A stretch of 39,922 bases of DNA from the IMG/VR virus record IMGVR_UViG_3300042549_008298, positions 1 to 39,922 of that record; one strand, written 5' to 3'. Below the pieces are notes generated by a model, which was given only the letters and a program-made list of their open reading frames with translations, was not told the origin of the DNA and ran no database searches. Both the position numbers and the translations under genes were made by a program. This DNA comes from a virus. This document shows, one piece after another, positions 1-7,318 of this stretch (position 1 is the stretch's first letter; each line of letters begins with the position of its first letter).

Positions 1-35
1 CGAATCATGTCACCAATCAAAGCCCCAGTATCCAT
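1..35 (-). CDS. 5' fragment of a leftward gene (runs off the window)
   Basis: An ATG on the minus strand at 35 opens a reading frame beginning MDTGALIGDMI that leaves the window at position 1. Its start overlaps the TAA stop of the next gene (TAATG junction), the same tight coupling seen through this operon. Too little is visible for any functional call. Confidence 0.5.
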   Translation of the reverse strand, partial: MDTGALIGDMI

Positions 36-448
36 TACACGCCCTCCCTCTGCTCGTATTCAGCCCGGCCCGGCCATTTCAAATACTCCTTGAACGTGCA
101 TTGATAAGCCTCGCGAAACTCGCGGAAAGCCTGCCACCGCCGCTTGGCCTTCGATACCTTGGGCGGCCTTGGCGAATCCCTGCGCACGGCCTCATAGCCT
201 GCCTGTGTCACAAAGTAGTTCACCATGTCTCCAATAAAGCCGGGCTGCCGCGTCGGCCTAGCCATCAGGCCACCGGCCACCAACTGTTCGCACTTCACTC
301 CATCGGGCGAGGTCGGGCTTGTGACAAAGCGATTGCGGTAACAGCCTGGAAACTCGTCATCGTGACACCCCTGATAATTCTCGGGTGGTTGGCCGTACAG
401 ATCCAGCCCAAGGGAATGCTGGAGAATGTGGAGTAAGTCGGAGTCCAT
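35..448 (-). CDS. Conserved phage hypothetical protein (137 aa)
   Basis: Function unknown. The protein begins MDSDLLHILQHSLGL and continues with YRNRFVTSP, a Cys, and VNYFVTQAGYEAVRR, ending in a basic helical tail. From memory this matches small phage proteins that open with a similar 'LxHxLGL...YRNxFVT' pattern and carry a 'xVTxxG' segment. I chose the ATG at 448 because the recognisable pattern begins there. The frame stays open upstream to 634, and ATGs at 544 and 634 are possible, so 449-608 could also be coding. No good Shine-Dalgarno is visible. It is the last complete gene of the leftward operon at this edge. Confidence 0.7.
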   Translation of the reverse strand: MDSDLLHILQHSLGLDLYGQPPENYQGCHDDEFPGCYRNRFVTSPTSPDGVKCEQLVAGGLMARPTRQPGFIGDMVNYFVTQAGYEAVRRDSPRPPKVSKAKRRWQAFREFREAYQCTFKEYLKWPGRAEYEQREGV

Positions 449-608
449 AACACAAAAGGGCCGCCCCCAGAGCCTCGCGGGAGTGGAAATGCCTGCATAC
501 TGGCAAATCCCGCTTAGATGGGGGCGATTTAACGATTGGGTCATGTACTGTATGCACACCGGTTCCACACGGGACCACCAGCCCGACAAGGCCAGCGGCA
601 GGCCAAGC

Positions 609-1229
609 CTACGCCAAGCCCGGCCCGGCGTCAAGGCTGGGCTCGCCTATTCTGCATTCTGCGGTATAGAGGTAATCCAGCGATTGAAAGCGCGGCAGAG
701 CTTCGCAGGGCTTGGAAAAAGCGGTATCCACGCTCAAAACGCGGTTGTTGGGCACGGCGGCAAACCAGCCCGCTTCAATCTGCAAAACGTGAAGCTGTTT
801 ATGCTGCTCAAAGTCATCTGCCAAGGCGTTACCGGCGAAGTCGAGGGTGAACAGGTAGCGGGCGGGCAGGCGTTCGGGGTGGCCTTCGATTCCACGCACA
901 TTCAAAAGCTGGGCATTGCCCCGCCGCCACAAGGCGAACTCATGGACGGCAAACGTGGCCGAGAACGTGTCCCACGGCTGGATTAGCTCGGCGTCTGGCA
1001 CCTGGCAAGGCTTCCAGCACAAAGCCTGGATCGGCAGGCAAAACATGGCCCCTGCCATCTTGGGCTCATCAAACCTTACCTGAAATTGAAGGCTTGCCGC
1101 TTCCTGGCAACGGACCCCGAGAATGTGGGCGCGGAGGTATTGTCCTTGGTGGCGTTGGTGGTTCTGAGTAAACTCGGCGCGGACAAGACACCGGATGACT
1201 TGTGGAGTGTCGGAGAGAATGAAAGGCAT
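609..1229 (-). CDS. Conserved phage hypothetical protein (206 aa)
   Basis: Function unknown, but the architecture is familiar from tailed-phage genomes: an N-terminal MPFILSDTPQVIRCLVRAEF, a central LGVRCQ...LQFQV beta segment, LPIQALCWKPC, IQPWDTFSATF, and a C-terminal FTLDFAG...EQHKQLHV...AAVPNNRVL segment. It looks like a globular mixed alpha/beta protein with no signal peptide or membrane segment. It lies between a coiled-coil gene (1244-1783) and the preceding hypothetical in a collinear leftward block, so it is probably an early accessory protein. No catalytic motif is visible. Confidence 0.8.
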   Translation of the reverse strand: MPFILSDTPQVIRCLVRAEFTQNHQRHQGQYLRAHILGVRCQEAASLQFQVRFDEPKMAGAMFCLPIQALCWKPCQVPDAELIQPWDTFSATFAVHEFALWRRGNAQLLNVRGIEGHPERLPARYLFTLDFAGNALADDFEQHKQLHVLQIEAGWFAAVPNNRVLSVDTAFSKPCEALPRFQSLDYLYTAECRIGEPSLDAGPGLA

Positions 1230-1243
1230 AGCGTTGAGCTTCG

Positions 1244-1783
1244 TTAGTCATGGTTTGCGGATTTGGCTGCCTCGTAGGCGGCGAGGGCTTGCTCAGACCA
1301 TTCCCAGATGTCATCGACACAGCCTTTAGCGTTGTCGTCTGCGTGCGTTTCGATGCTTTTATCCATTGCGCGATTTTTGCAATCTGTTAGCGCCACTGCC
1401 AGCCCCTCCGCCAAAGCCTGCCACTTGGCTAGCTCCACCGCCTGCTGCTGGATCGTCTGCACATCTCTGGCGGCTGCGTGAAGGTGCGACTTACGGGCCT
1501 CTTCGAGCCGGGCCAGTAGCTCGGCCTGGGCGGCTTGGCTGGCGGTCAGGCTGGCCTCCAATGAGTCCAAGCGGTCATGGTGCAGGTCGCTTACCCGTTC
1601 AAGGTTTTGTAGGTGCGTGAGGGAGTCAATGAAACCATCCGAATAGTTACGGTTGATCCATTGGAAGACGGTGAAGAGTTTGGCTTGACTGGCAGCTAGC
1701 TCGCGTTCGAGTTGGCCCGCAAACTCCCACCAAGGGACTCCGACAGTACGTTTAAATTTGTTTGTGCGTGGGGTGTCGCTCAT
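1244..1783 (-). CDS. MSDTPRTN-type phage coiled-coil protein (179 aa)
   Basis: The opening MSDTPRTN followed by a LERELAASQAK heptad region is characteristic of a widespread group of small phage proteins of unknown function. Residues about 25-125 are a predicted coiled coil rich in Ala, Leu, Glu and Gln. The C-terminal part (CVDDIWEWSEQALAAYEAAK) is a short amphipathic helix, also typical of the group. No enzymatic motif is visible. The start is fixed by the recognisable N-terminus. It lies between two hypotheticals with 6-15 nt gaps in the leftward operon. Confidence 0.75.
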   Translation of the reverse strand: MSDTPRTNKFKRTVGVPWWEFAGQLERELAASQAKLFTVFQWINRNYSDGFIDSLTHLQNLERVSDLHHDRLDSLEASLTASQAAQAELLARLEEARKSHLHAAARDVQTIQQQAVELAKWQALAEGLAVALTDCKNRAMDKSIETHADDNAKGCVDDIWEWSEQALAAYEAAKSANHD

Positions 1784-1789
1784 GGGTGT

Positions 1790-2110
1790 TTAGGAGTTGA
1801 GTGCTTTGGTGCGTTTAGGCTGGCGCTTGGCCGCCTTCTTTTCGGCTGCCGTCATCGGCCCCACGGCCTCGGCAAGCTGGGCCATCCACTCGGGGGTGAG
1901 GCAGTAATCCAAGTGAAGAAAATTGCCAAGGCGGCTATCAGGCCAGCCAAGGCGGCGGCGAAGCGTGCCCCGGTCGAGCTTGTGGCGGGCCATCTTGCCC
2001 TTGATGTGCCCTGCAAAGGCCCGGACGGCGGCTAGGCGGTTCAGGCGGGCCGTGGCCTCGGCCTGTTTGGCGGCGGTGATGGCGGAGATGAGGTCGGCGG
2101 CGGTTGTCAT
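1790..2110 (-). CDS. Small helical phage protein, possibly HTH (106 aa)
   Basis: The protein starts MTTAADLISAITAAKQAEATAR and contains KMARHKLDRGTLRRRLGW...DYCLTPEWMAQLAEAV, a pattern compatible with a degenerate helix-turn-helix, then a basic C-terminal tail (KKAAKRQPKRTK). The ATG at 2110 overlaps the TGA of the upstream HNH gene (ATGA), which supports this start over the longer frame to 2149. The leader on its own strand contains repeated GACACC units just before the ATG. DNA binding is plausible from the basic residues but not shown. It is co-transcribed with the HNH gene. Confidence 0.65.
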   Translation of the reverse strand: MTTAADLISAITAAKQAEATARLNRLAAVRAFAGHIKGKMARHKLDRGTLRRRLGWPDSRLGNFLHLDYCLTPEWMAQLAEAVGPMTAAEKKAAKRQPKRTKALNS

Positions 2111-2460
2111 GGTGTCTGGGTGTCGGTTATCATTTGGTGGGCCTGCCACGGGACAGGAAAGTTTGGTGGGCGGATGACGCCCCGGTACTCAGGCTGGAGC
2201 CAGCCAAGCCTATAGGCCGCATCCGGCGAGGCGTGGCATCCTTCATGGCAGGTGTGGCAAAGCAAGATCACTCGAAACAAGTTCTCCCGCCCCCTGCCCC
2301 ATGGATGGTGAGGCTCAAGGCCAGCCTTGGCCCCGCACTTGGCGCAAGCCCATTTACCTTGCCAGTTAAGCAGCATTTCGTTGTAGCGCGCCAGCCTATC
2401 GGCCTGCTTGGCGCTTGCCGGGGCCAGCCGGGCTTTGCGTTTAAGGTAGTTTCGCTTCAT
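2107..2460 (-). CDS. HNH endonuclease-like protein (117 aa)
   Basis: A probable metal-dependent DNA nuclease of the HNH superfamily. Two zinc knuckles flank the active site: C39-x2-C42 and C68-x2-C71-H72, with a further C75-H76. The catalytic HH pair is H51-H52, followed by an Asn at 60 and the beta-hairpin LFRVILLC. The N-terminal 35 residues are basic. The gene overlaps its upstream zinc-ribbon neighbour (2441-2605) by 20 bases and its downstream neighbour by 4, so the operon is translationally coupled. Phage HNH proteins include homing enzymes, packaging cofactors and host-DNA degraders. This one lies with the resolvase gene rather than with the terminase, which leans toward DNA metabolism. 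Confidence 0.75.
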   Translation of the reverse strand: MKRNYLKRKARLAPASAKQADRLARYNEMLLNWQGKWACAKCGAKAGLEPHHPWGRGRENLFRVILLCHTCHEGCHASPDAAYRLGWLQPEYRGVIRPPNFPVPWQAHQMITDTQTP

Positions 2461-2605
2461 GGCCGTTGTGTTTGATCTCCGCCGCCTTAGCCTTGGCTGT
2501 GCAGCCCTTGGCCGGGCAGGGCTTCAAAAGGCCTGTGCCCGAGTTGGCGAGCCGCTGGCCTCGGCCTAAGCAGGCCGGGCAGGTTTTCAATGGGAGGGCG
2601 GTCAT
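2441..2605 (-). CDS. Small zinc-ribbon/DnaJ-like zinc-finger protein (54 aa)
   Basis: The protein starts MTALPLKTCPACLGRGQ and contains C-x2-C-x-G-x-G followed by CPAKGC, the spacing of a DnaJ-type zinc knuckle. It ends in a charged tail. At 54 residues it could fold only around a metal ion. The ATG at 2605 overlaps the TGA of the upstream gene (ATGA), which supports this start over the longer frame to 2638. Role unknown; small zinc fingers of this kind are common in phage early operons. Confidence 0.65.
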   Translation of the reverse strand: MTALPLKTCPACLGRGQRLANSGTGLLKPCPAKGCTAKAKAAEIKHNGHEAKLP

Positions 2606-2850
2606 GGCGTGACGGGGATAATGTAGGTTATGAACCAAAGGGAACCAGTGCGCCCCTTATTGGCTCCAAAGTGAGGGGCTGGAGCGTTGTCGTAGATGCC
2701 TTTGACAAACAAGCGGCAAGGAATGCGGTGGCCCTTTGGAAGCGGGAACTCGTCGGCGTAAAGCATCCGCCAGCCTGTGGGAACAAGCGACTCATCCGCG
2801 TTTCTTGGGTTGTGATAGGCGCGAAGCCGGTATGGGTGGGGCGTTGTCAT
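2602..2850 (-). CDS. Phage hypothetical protein (82 aa)
   Basis: No recognised family. The sequence begins MTTPHPYRLRAYHNP and has DEFPLPKGHRIPCRLFVKG and GSLWFITYIIPVTP, suggesting a small beta-rich domain. The start at 2850 is preceded on its own strand by a promoter (-10 TATAAT) and an AGACATCC leader element, both good indications that a transcript begins here. It is the first gene of the sub-operon 2850 to 35. Confidence 0.6.
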   Translation of the reverse strand: MTTPHPYRLRAYHNPRNADESLVPTGWRMLYADEFPLPKGHRIPCRLFVKGIYDNAPAPHFGANKGRTGSLWFITYIIPVTP

Positions 2851-2873
2851 GGTGTCGGGATGTCTGGAATGCA

Positions 2874-2902
2874 ATTATAACGGCAAACTTCTAAACACGC
2901 AA
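2874..2902 (-). promoter_or_regulatory. Sigma70-type promoter for the leftward operon 2850-35
   Basis: On the minus strand TTGCGT (2902-2897) and a perfect TATAAT (2879-2874) are separated by 17 bases. Transcription would start near 2867, giving a ~17 nt leader that carries AGACATCC just before the ATG at 2850. This is the best sigma70 match seen in the window. Confidence 0.65.
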
Positions 2903-2905
2903 ACA

Positions 2906-3274
2906 CTATTCCTCCGGCGTGATTGTGATCTCCAATCGCGGGCGGTCCTTGTCTTTGTGCATCTCTGGCCTTTCCGGCCAAAGGTCTTTGTCGTCCAGGA
3001 TGATTCTGGCATCCTCGAAGCCATCCAGCACGGCCTTGCACCTATCGAGCAAATTGAGCGGATCTGGAAAGCTGAGCGTCGGGAAATACGCCACCACCTT
3101 CACGCTGGCCTTCCCCCAGACCGGCGCAGGCTTGCCAGCCAAGGCGGCCTTTGCCAGCAAGCAGGCCGAGGCCCGGCAGGCTTTGACGAGGGCGGCCCGC
3201 TGCCTCCAATAAACTCTTCCGTTGTGGGCAAGTTTGGGTGAAGGAATGGGGACAGTTATCGTGATTGAATCCAT
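2906..3274 (-). CDS. RusA-like Holliday junction resolvase (122 aa)
   Basis: A probable endonuclease cutting four-way or branched DNA during recombination and packaging. It matches the RusA family in length and layout: an N-terminal beta strand ITITVPIPSPKL, a basic helix (residues 20-45), a strand VKVVAYFP, then the acidic core PDPLNLLDRCKAVLDG (D71, N74, K80, D84) and IILDDKDLW (D94-D95). E. coli RusA uses D70, D72 and D91. Here the second Asp of the DxDN motif is replaced (DPLN), a variant I recall from other phage RusA-like proteins. The start at 3274 is the first ATG after the divergent promoter region. It heads the leftward operon. Confidence 0.75.
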   Translation of the reverse strand: MDSITITVPIPSPKLAHNGRVYWRQRAALVKACRASACLLAKAALAGKPAPVWGKASVKVVAYFPTLSFPDPLNLLDRCKAVLDGFEDARIILDDKDLWPERPEMHKDKDRPRLEITITPEE

Positions 3275-3368
3275 GGCGTAATGTAAAATAACGCAAAACG
3301 GTTTGCAACATAAACAGTATGCGTTATAGTTGGTGTCAACCGCAAAACAAACAGCGGCCAGACATCCT
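3275..3368. promoter_or_regulatory. Divergent promoter/operator region between leftward and rightward early operons
   Basis: This gap contains AT-rich DNA and nested inverted repeats. An 8-bp perfect repeat ATAACGCA (3288-3295) / TGCGTTAT (3320-3327) brackets GCAAA (3293-3297) / TTTGC (3302-3306). The palindromic hexamer TTGCAA (3303-3308) can serve as the -35 box both ways: rightward with TATAGT (3325-3330, spacer 16) and leftward with TACATT (3285-3280, spacer 17). The repeats overlapping the promoters are the natural place for an operator. One of the small HTH proteins downstream (4200-5039) could bind it (inference). Confidence 0.6.
3303..3330 (+). promoter_or_regulatory. Rightward early promoter (TTGCAA-16-TATAGT)
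   Basis: The -35 TTGCAA is at 3303-3308 and the -10 TATAGT at 3325-3330. Transcription would begin near 3337, giving a ~32 nt leader ending in AGACATCCT before the ATG at 3369. It would drive the operon starting with the OB-fold gene. Confidence 0.5.
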
Positions 3369-4196
3369 ATGATCACACCACTTAGCGCACTGGAGCTTAT
3401 CCCAGACAACAACGACTTAGAGGCCGTCGAGGTGAGGCTTCTCAAACTGGACCCACAAAAGCCATTTGGCAACGGCACAATCCAAAGCGCGTTCGCGGAA
3501 GACGCCGCAGGCCACAAGGCTAGCCTGCGTTTTGTGGATTACGAGCCGTTGACTCAAGATTGGGTAGGTCCGTGGGCTCGCATTTCTGCCACCCGCAACG
3601 GCAAGAACGAACTCACTGGCCTTACCGTTGACTCGTATAATGGGAGGAAGCGCATCAATGCGAAAGGGGCCGACCAGCATGGCCGCCCCCGCACCGTGAT
3701 TGAATGGCTCGAAGGCGTCCCCGCCGCCCCAGCCCAGGCGGCAGCCCAGCCTGCCCGCCAAGGCCCGCCAGCCCACAGGACGGACATCGTGTATGATAAC
3801 CACCCCCAGCAGCCCGCCCGGCCAGCCATGGGGCCGCCCCCGCGCCAGTCAGGCCCACCGCCCCGCCCCGCCTCGCCCATCCAGCAGGCAATGAGCCAGC
3901 CGCCAGCCCAGCCTAGCAGGCCGCCTGTGCCTGCCGGGCCGCATGGCGCAACGGTAGGCATGGCGGTAAAAGAGGCTTTCGTCGCGCTTGTTAAGGGTGT
4001 CAGGCCCGAGGCCATCGCCGACGAGGTGCGCAACCGTGTGTTTTGGCAGGATGTCCACCAGGCCGCCTCCGAAATCCTGCATGTCTGCGCGGCTCTGGAG
4101 TCTGGCGACATCGCCCCTAGCGTCGTCACCGCCGCCTTGCCAGATTATCCGGCTCTTGAGGCTGAAGCGGCAGAGGAACCTTGGCCCCAAGACTGA
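3369..4196 (+). CDS. OB-fold nucleic-acid-binding-like protein with Pro-rich linker (275 aa)
   Basis: Probable single-strand or replication-associated DNA-binding protein. Residues about 1-100 form a beta-rich segment (VRLLKLDPQKPFGNGTIQSA, KASLRFVDYEPL, WARISATRNGKNELTGLTVD) with the strand pattern of an OB fold. Residues about 105-190 are a low-complexity Pro/Gln/Ala/Arg linker. Residues 195-275 are helical (AVKEAFVALVKGV, HQAASEILHVCAAL) and may form a protein-interaction domain. The ATG at 3369 follows AGACATCCT. It is the first gene of the rightward operon. OB folds are hard to call by eye, so ssDNA binding is inferred from pattern and context. Confidence 0.6.
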   Translation: MITPLSALELIPDNNDLEAVEVRLLKLDPQKPFGNGTIQSAFAEDAAGHKASLRFVDYEPLTQDWVGPWARISATRNGKNELTGLTVDSYNGRKRINAKGADQHGRPRTVIEWLEGVPAAPAQAAAQPARQGPPAHRTDIVYDNHPQQPARPAMGPPPRQSGPPPRPASPIQQAMSQPPAQPSRPPVPAGPHGATVGMAVKEAFVALVKGVRPEAIADEVRNRVFWQDVHQAASEILHVCAALESGDIAPSVVTAALPDYPALEAEAAEEPWPQD

Positions 4197-4199
4197 CCT

Positions 4200-4424
4200 A
4201 TGAGCACACCAACACCCGAATGGCTGCGCATCTCCGAAGCGTGCGCCTACTCCCGGCTATCAAAGCCTAAACTGTACACGCTGATGAATCGTGGACTGAT
4301 TAAAAACTGCTCTCTCAAAGAAGACGGGCAAATAAAAGGCACAAGGCTTGTTAGCGCGGAATCGCTTAAAGCCTTCCTCGAAGCCCACTCAAGCGGGGGA
4401 GAACACCTTCAAAAACATGAATGA
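4200..4424 (+). CDS. Excisionase/MerR-like winged HTH protein (74 aa)
   Basis: A small DNA-binding protein. EWLRISEACAYSRLSKPKLY is the typical 'xxxxEAxxxxxxSxxxxY' helix-turn-helix start of phage excisionase and MerR-like domains, followed by the wing (MNRGLIKNCSLKEDGQIKG) and the closing RLVSAESLKAFLEAH. Length is normal for the group. It starts 4 nt after the previous stop and ends overlapping the next ATG (ATGA at 4421-4424 region). Candidate regulator of the divergent promoter or recombination directionality factor; no integrase is visible in the window. Confidence 0.75.
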   Translation: MSTPTPEWLRISEACAYSRLSKPKLYTLMNRGLIKNCSLKEDGQIKGTRLVSAESLKAFLEAHSSGGEHLQKHE

Positions 4425-4830
4425 CTTCCACCTCACCCCCACCGCCAGCCCCCGCCCGGCCAAGCCAGCCCGCCGCCAGTCCAGCCTCAGCCAGCTAGCC
4501 TTGGCAACGCTGGCCGAGTGCGGGCAGATGACCAAGCCCGAATTGGTGGCCGCCATGGTCGCCCGCCGCAAGGAGGTAGGCAGGCCCGCCCACTCGCCAA
4601 ACATCTACGCCCGCCTCCGCGCCCTTGTGGCCGCCGGGCAGATCGAGGCCAAGCGCCAAGACTCGGCCACTTGGCTTAGCCTGCCTGGCCACAAGCCCGG
4701 CAAGCGGGGCAAAAGGCACGTCTTGCAGGGCCATGCCGTCGTCAGGCGTGGCAAGGCCAAGTTCACGGCCAAGGCCGAGGGCTGCCCGGCTTATTCAGGA
4801 CCAGCCGTTCTAACCTTCATCAAGCCATGA
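4417..4830 (+). CDS. Basic winged-helix-like protein (137 aa)
   Basis: Residues about 28-90 (LATLAECGQMTKPELVAAMV, PNIYARLRALVAAGQIEAKR) have the helix-helix-wing pattern of a winged-HTH domain. The rest is strongly basic with Pro/Ala/Arg-rich ends. The ATG at 4417 lies inside the end of the upstream gene (8 bases shared), which fits translational coupling and supports this start over the longer frame to 4348. Likely DNA binding, target unknown. Confidence 0.65.
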   Translation: MNDFHLTPTASPRPAKPARRQSSLSQLALATLAECGQMTKPELVAAMVARRKEVGRPAHSPNIYARLRALVAAGQIEAKRQDSATWLSLPGHKPGKRGKRHVLQGHAVVRRGKAKFTAKAEGCPAYSGPAVLTFIKP

Positions 4831-5039
4831 CTCCACCCACCAGTAAAGAATTTGCCGATTTGTTGCGCGCTTGGCGCTCCGATAACGAGTTTAGCCAGCG
4901 AGATGCAGCTCAAGTCCTGGGCATTAACAAACGCACGTTGGAGAATTGGGAACAAGAGCGCGCAATGATTCAAGGCTACGGCTTGCAACAACTGCTTCGC
5001 AAACTCCACCAGAAACGCACCAAACTGCCACGCCTATGA
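4827..5039 (+). CDS. XRE-type helix-turn-helix regulator (70 aa)
   Basis: A Cro/CI-like single HTH domain: FADLLRAWRSDNEFSQRDAAQVLG then INKRTLENWEQERA, with the conserved 'SQxxAAxxLGINxxTLxxWE' pattern at residues about 23-44. The tail is basic (HQKRTKLPRL). The gene overlaps both neighbours by 4 nt (ATGA). It is a candidate repressor or modulator of the early promoters, as small XRE proteins usually bind short palindromes such as those at 3288-3327 (inference). Confidence 0.8.
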   Translation: MTPPTSKEFADLLRAWRSDNEFSQRDAAQVLGINKRTLENWEQERAMIQGYGLQQLLRKLHQKRTKLPRL

Positions 5040-5278
5040 TCCTCAAAGATGAGTCCGCATTCAAAGCATACTACGTCTGTTTTGAGCGCCCCCCAGGAAG
5101 CCAAATCTGGACGTTGGCCTATCGTCGTCCTAGCACCGTGTTCATTTCAATGAACCGAAAGGACGCCGCGACTTTCGCCAAACAAGTAACCGAACGCAGG
5201 GGCAACTGTTCCCGAGTTCACCGCATTCTACTTCCAGCGGCTACCGACGAGCATCTATATGCTGATATTGACTTCTAA
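5036..5278 (+). CDS. Phage hypothetical protein (80 aa)
   Basis: No recognised family. Begins MILKDESAFKAYYVCFERPP and has TLAYRRPSTVFISMNRKDAATF and HRILLPAATDEHLYADIDF, a compact alpha/beta pattern. The ATG at 5036 overlaps the TGA of the XRE gene (ATGA), which decides this start over the frame extending upstream to 4946. It lies 12 nt before the SMC-like ATPase gene. Confidence 0.65.
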   Translation: MILKDESAFKAYYVCFERPPGSQIWTLAYRRPSTVFISMNRKDAATFAKQVTERRGNCSRVHRILLPAATDEHLYADIDF

Positions 5279-5290
5279 CACCACACCACC

Positions 5291-7318
5291 ATGAAAAATA
5301 CATACATCTCCTCCATCTCCCTCGACTCTTTTGCTGGCCGCTCCCGCGCCCACAACTTCGCCTCCGGCGTCAACCTAGTTATCGGTGCCAACGGTGCCGG
5401 GAAGACAACAATCGCCAACGCCTTGTCCTTTGTCCTCTCCGGCAAGGTGCCCGGCCTGCCCAAGACCAACGGCGGCGTCATGGACGCCCTCGGCTCTAGC
5501 CTGCGTATGGGGGCCAGCCTCGACATTGGCGGCACCATTTACGACCGCAGCCTCACCCGCTCCGGCAAGTCCGTAAAGGGCGAGTCCAAAAGCCCGGCCC
5601 CCGCCGACCTCCTGCCACCCGTCATGCTCGACCTTGAGCCGTTCTTGGCAGCCTCGCCCAAAGTCAGGGCAGGCATGATCTTGGGAGCCTGCGGCGACGA
5701 CGTGCCAGCCAAGCTCCGCGCCCTCCTGGCCGAGTCAGGGTTGGAAAAGCTCACAGGCACACTCAAAGCCTTTGACGATGTGCAGGAGTGGCTAGCCAGT
5801 GTCGAAGACATCGCCAAGGTCACCGCCACCGGCTACACCGCCAGCATGAAGGATATGCGCGGCACCCTGGCAGGCATGGAGATCCTCGACACCTCCGCAC
5901 CCGCCCCCAGCGGCCCGCCCATCTCCGAACTCCGCGCCAACGTCTCCCGCCTAGAGCGCGAGATCGCCACCCTCACCGGCGAGGCCAACGCCATTGCCGC
6001 CCGCCCGGCCCCGGTGCAGCCCCCAGGCGAGCGCCCCAACGGCACGGCGGAGGCATTCGAGGCCCAGCTAGCCGACGTGCAAGCCAAGCTCCGCACCGCC
6101 CAGGCCGACCTAGCCCAGGCCCAGGCCGACCGGCAGGCATGGGACCGCTGGCAGGCCGAGCACGGCAGGCTTGAGGCCAAGCTGGCAGAAGCCCAGGCCG
6201 CCTATCAGGTCGTGGCGGATGGGTGGGAGCCGGTGGACGAGGCGAAGATTAAGGCTGACATTGACGAGTTGCTGATTCAGTCTGACCGCCTGCAAACCAA
6301 GCTCAACGCCGCCAACAACGACGAGCTTACCGGCAAAGGCACTTGCCCTTGTTGCGGAGCTTTGGCAGTGCATTGGAACCGCGAAGCAGCCGAAGAGTCA
6401 GACGTTGCAGGATGGGAGGAAGCGATGAAGCAAAATGCCGACCGCCTCCAAACTCTTCACAACCTTATGCGCCAAGCCGCCGCCGTCTCCCGCTCTGCTG
6501 ACGCCGTGCTCCGTGCCGACAGAGACGTTATGAATCATTACGCGCCCGCCCCAGGCCAAGGCGCAGGCATCACCGAGGCCGACATCCAAGGCCAGCAAGA
6601 CGCCTTGGCCGACCTCACCGAGTCCGCCGACGCCCTCACTGCCGAGGCCCGCCGGGCACGGGCTTGGGACGCCTATGCTAAAGCCGACGAAGGCCGCCTT
6701 GTGGCAAGCCTCCGCGCAGACCGCATTGCCGAGCACGTCACCGAACTCACCGAGCAACTCGACGCCGCCAGTGGTGCCCTCGCCACCGCCGCCGCCAGCC
6801 AAGCCGCCCAGGCCCAAGCCGAGGCTAGGCAGGCCACCCGGCGGCAGGCCGAGGAGAGGCTGGCAGGTCTTGAGGCGGATGAGGCAGCCTTCAAAGCCGC
6901 CCGGCTGGCTTGGGATGTGGGAGTGAAAGCCATCATGGACCATGCCTTGCGTGGCGTGCTGGATGTGTGCCAGACCTTCACGGCTGGCTTGTTTGCCGCC
7001 CCGCTTACCGTGCATGATTTGCAGCTTGGCAGGTATGAATCCAACGTCTGGGTGACTTTTGACAGCTTCTCAGGCAGTGACAAGCGAATTGCCACCGCCG
7101 CCATCCAGGCCGCCTTGGCCGCCAATCACCAGGGCTTTAAGCTCGTCATTGTTGACGAGTTCGGTGTGGTTGACCCAGGCCGCAAGCCTGCCGTCTTGGC
7201 GAATCTGGCCTCCGCCGTGGAGGCTGGCCTTGTGGATCAAGTGATGGTGTTCGACAACCGCGACATCGACGGCGTGCCGGAAGGAATCAACGAAATCCAT
7301 CTTGAACAGCAGTCGTAA
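5291..7318 (+). CDS. SMC/Rad50/SbcC-like recombination ATPase (675 aa)
   Basis: An ABC-type DNA-repair ATPase, comparable to T4 gp46 or bacterial SbcC. Walker A GANGAGKTT is at residues 32-40. A long Ala/Gln/Glu-rich coiled coil spans about 190-580, interrupted near residue 352 by CPCC, which has the C-x2-C geometry of a Rad50 zinc hook. Walker B is LVIVDEFG (618-625), followed by a Gln/Asn-rich end (VMVFDNRD). Such proteins normally partner an SbcD/Mre11/gp47 nuclease to process DNA ends. No metallophosphoesterase gene is visible in the window. The start at 5291 follows an A/C-rich leader (CACCACACCACC) and not a Shine-Dalgarno. Confidence 0.85.
   Translation: MKNTYISSISLDSFAGRSRAHNFASGVNLVIGANGAGKTTIANALSFVLSGKVPGLPKTNGGVMDALGSSLRMGASLDIGGTIYDRSLTRSGKSVKGESKSPAPADLLPPVMLDLEPFLAASPKVRAGMILGACGDDVPAKLRALLAESGLEKLTGTLKAFDDVQEWLASVEDIAKVTATGYTASMKDMRGTLAGMEILDTSAPAPSGPPISELRANVSRLEREIATLTGEANAIAARPAPVQPPGERPNGTAEAFEAQLADVQAKLRTAQADLAQAQADRQAWDRWQAEHGRLEAKLAEAQAAYQVVADGWEPVDEAKIKADIDELLIQSDRLQTKLNAANNDELTGKGTCPCCGALAVHWNREAAEESDVAGWEEAMKQNADRLQTLHNLMRQAAAVSRSADAVLRADRDVMNHYAPAPGQGAGITEADIQGQQDALADLTESADALTAEARRARAWDAYAKADEGRLVASLRADRIAEHVTELTEQLDAASGALATAAASQAAQAQAEARQATRRQAEERLAGLEADEAAFKAARLAWDVGVKAIMDHALRGVLDVCQTFTAGLFAAPLTVHDLQLGRYESNVWVTFDSFSGSDKRIATAAIQAALAANHQGFKLVIVDEFGVVDPGRKPAVLANLASAVEAGLVDQVMVFDNRDIDGVPEGINEIHLEQQS

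Noticed and set aside
101-986. Plus-strand frames of 104-186 codons opposite the leftward genes
   Set aside because: Arg/Pro/Gln-rich shadow composition; the minus-strand proteins match recognisable phage patterns.
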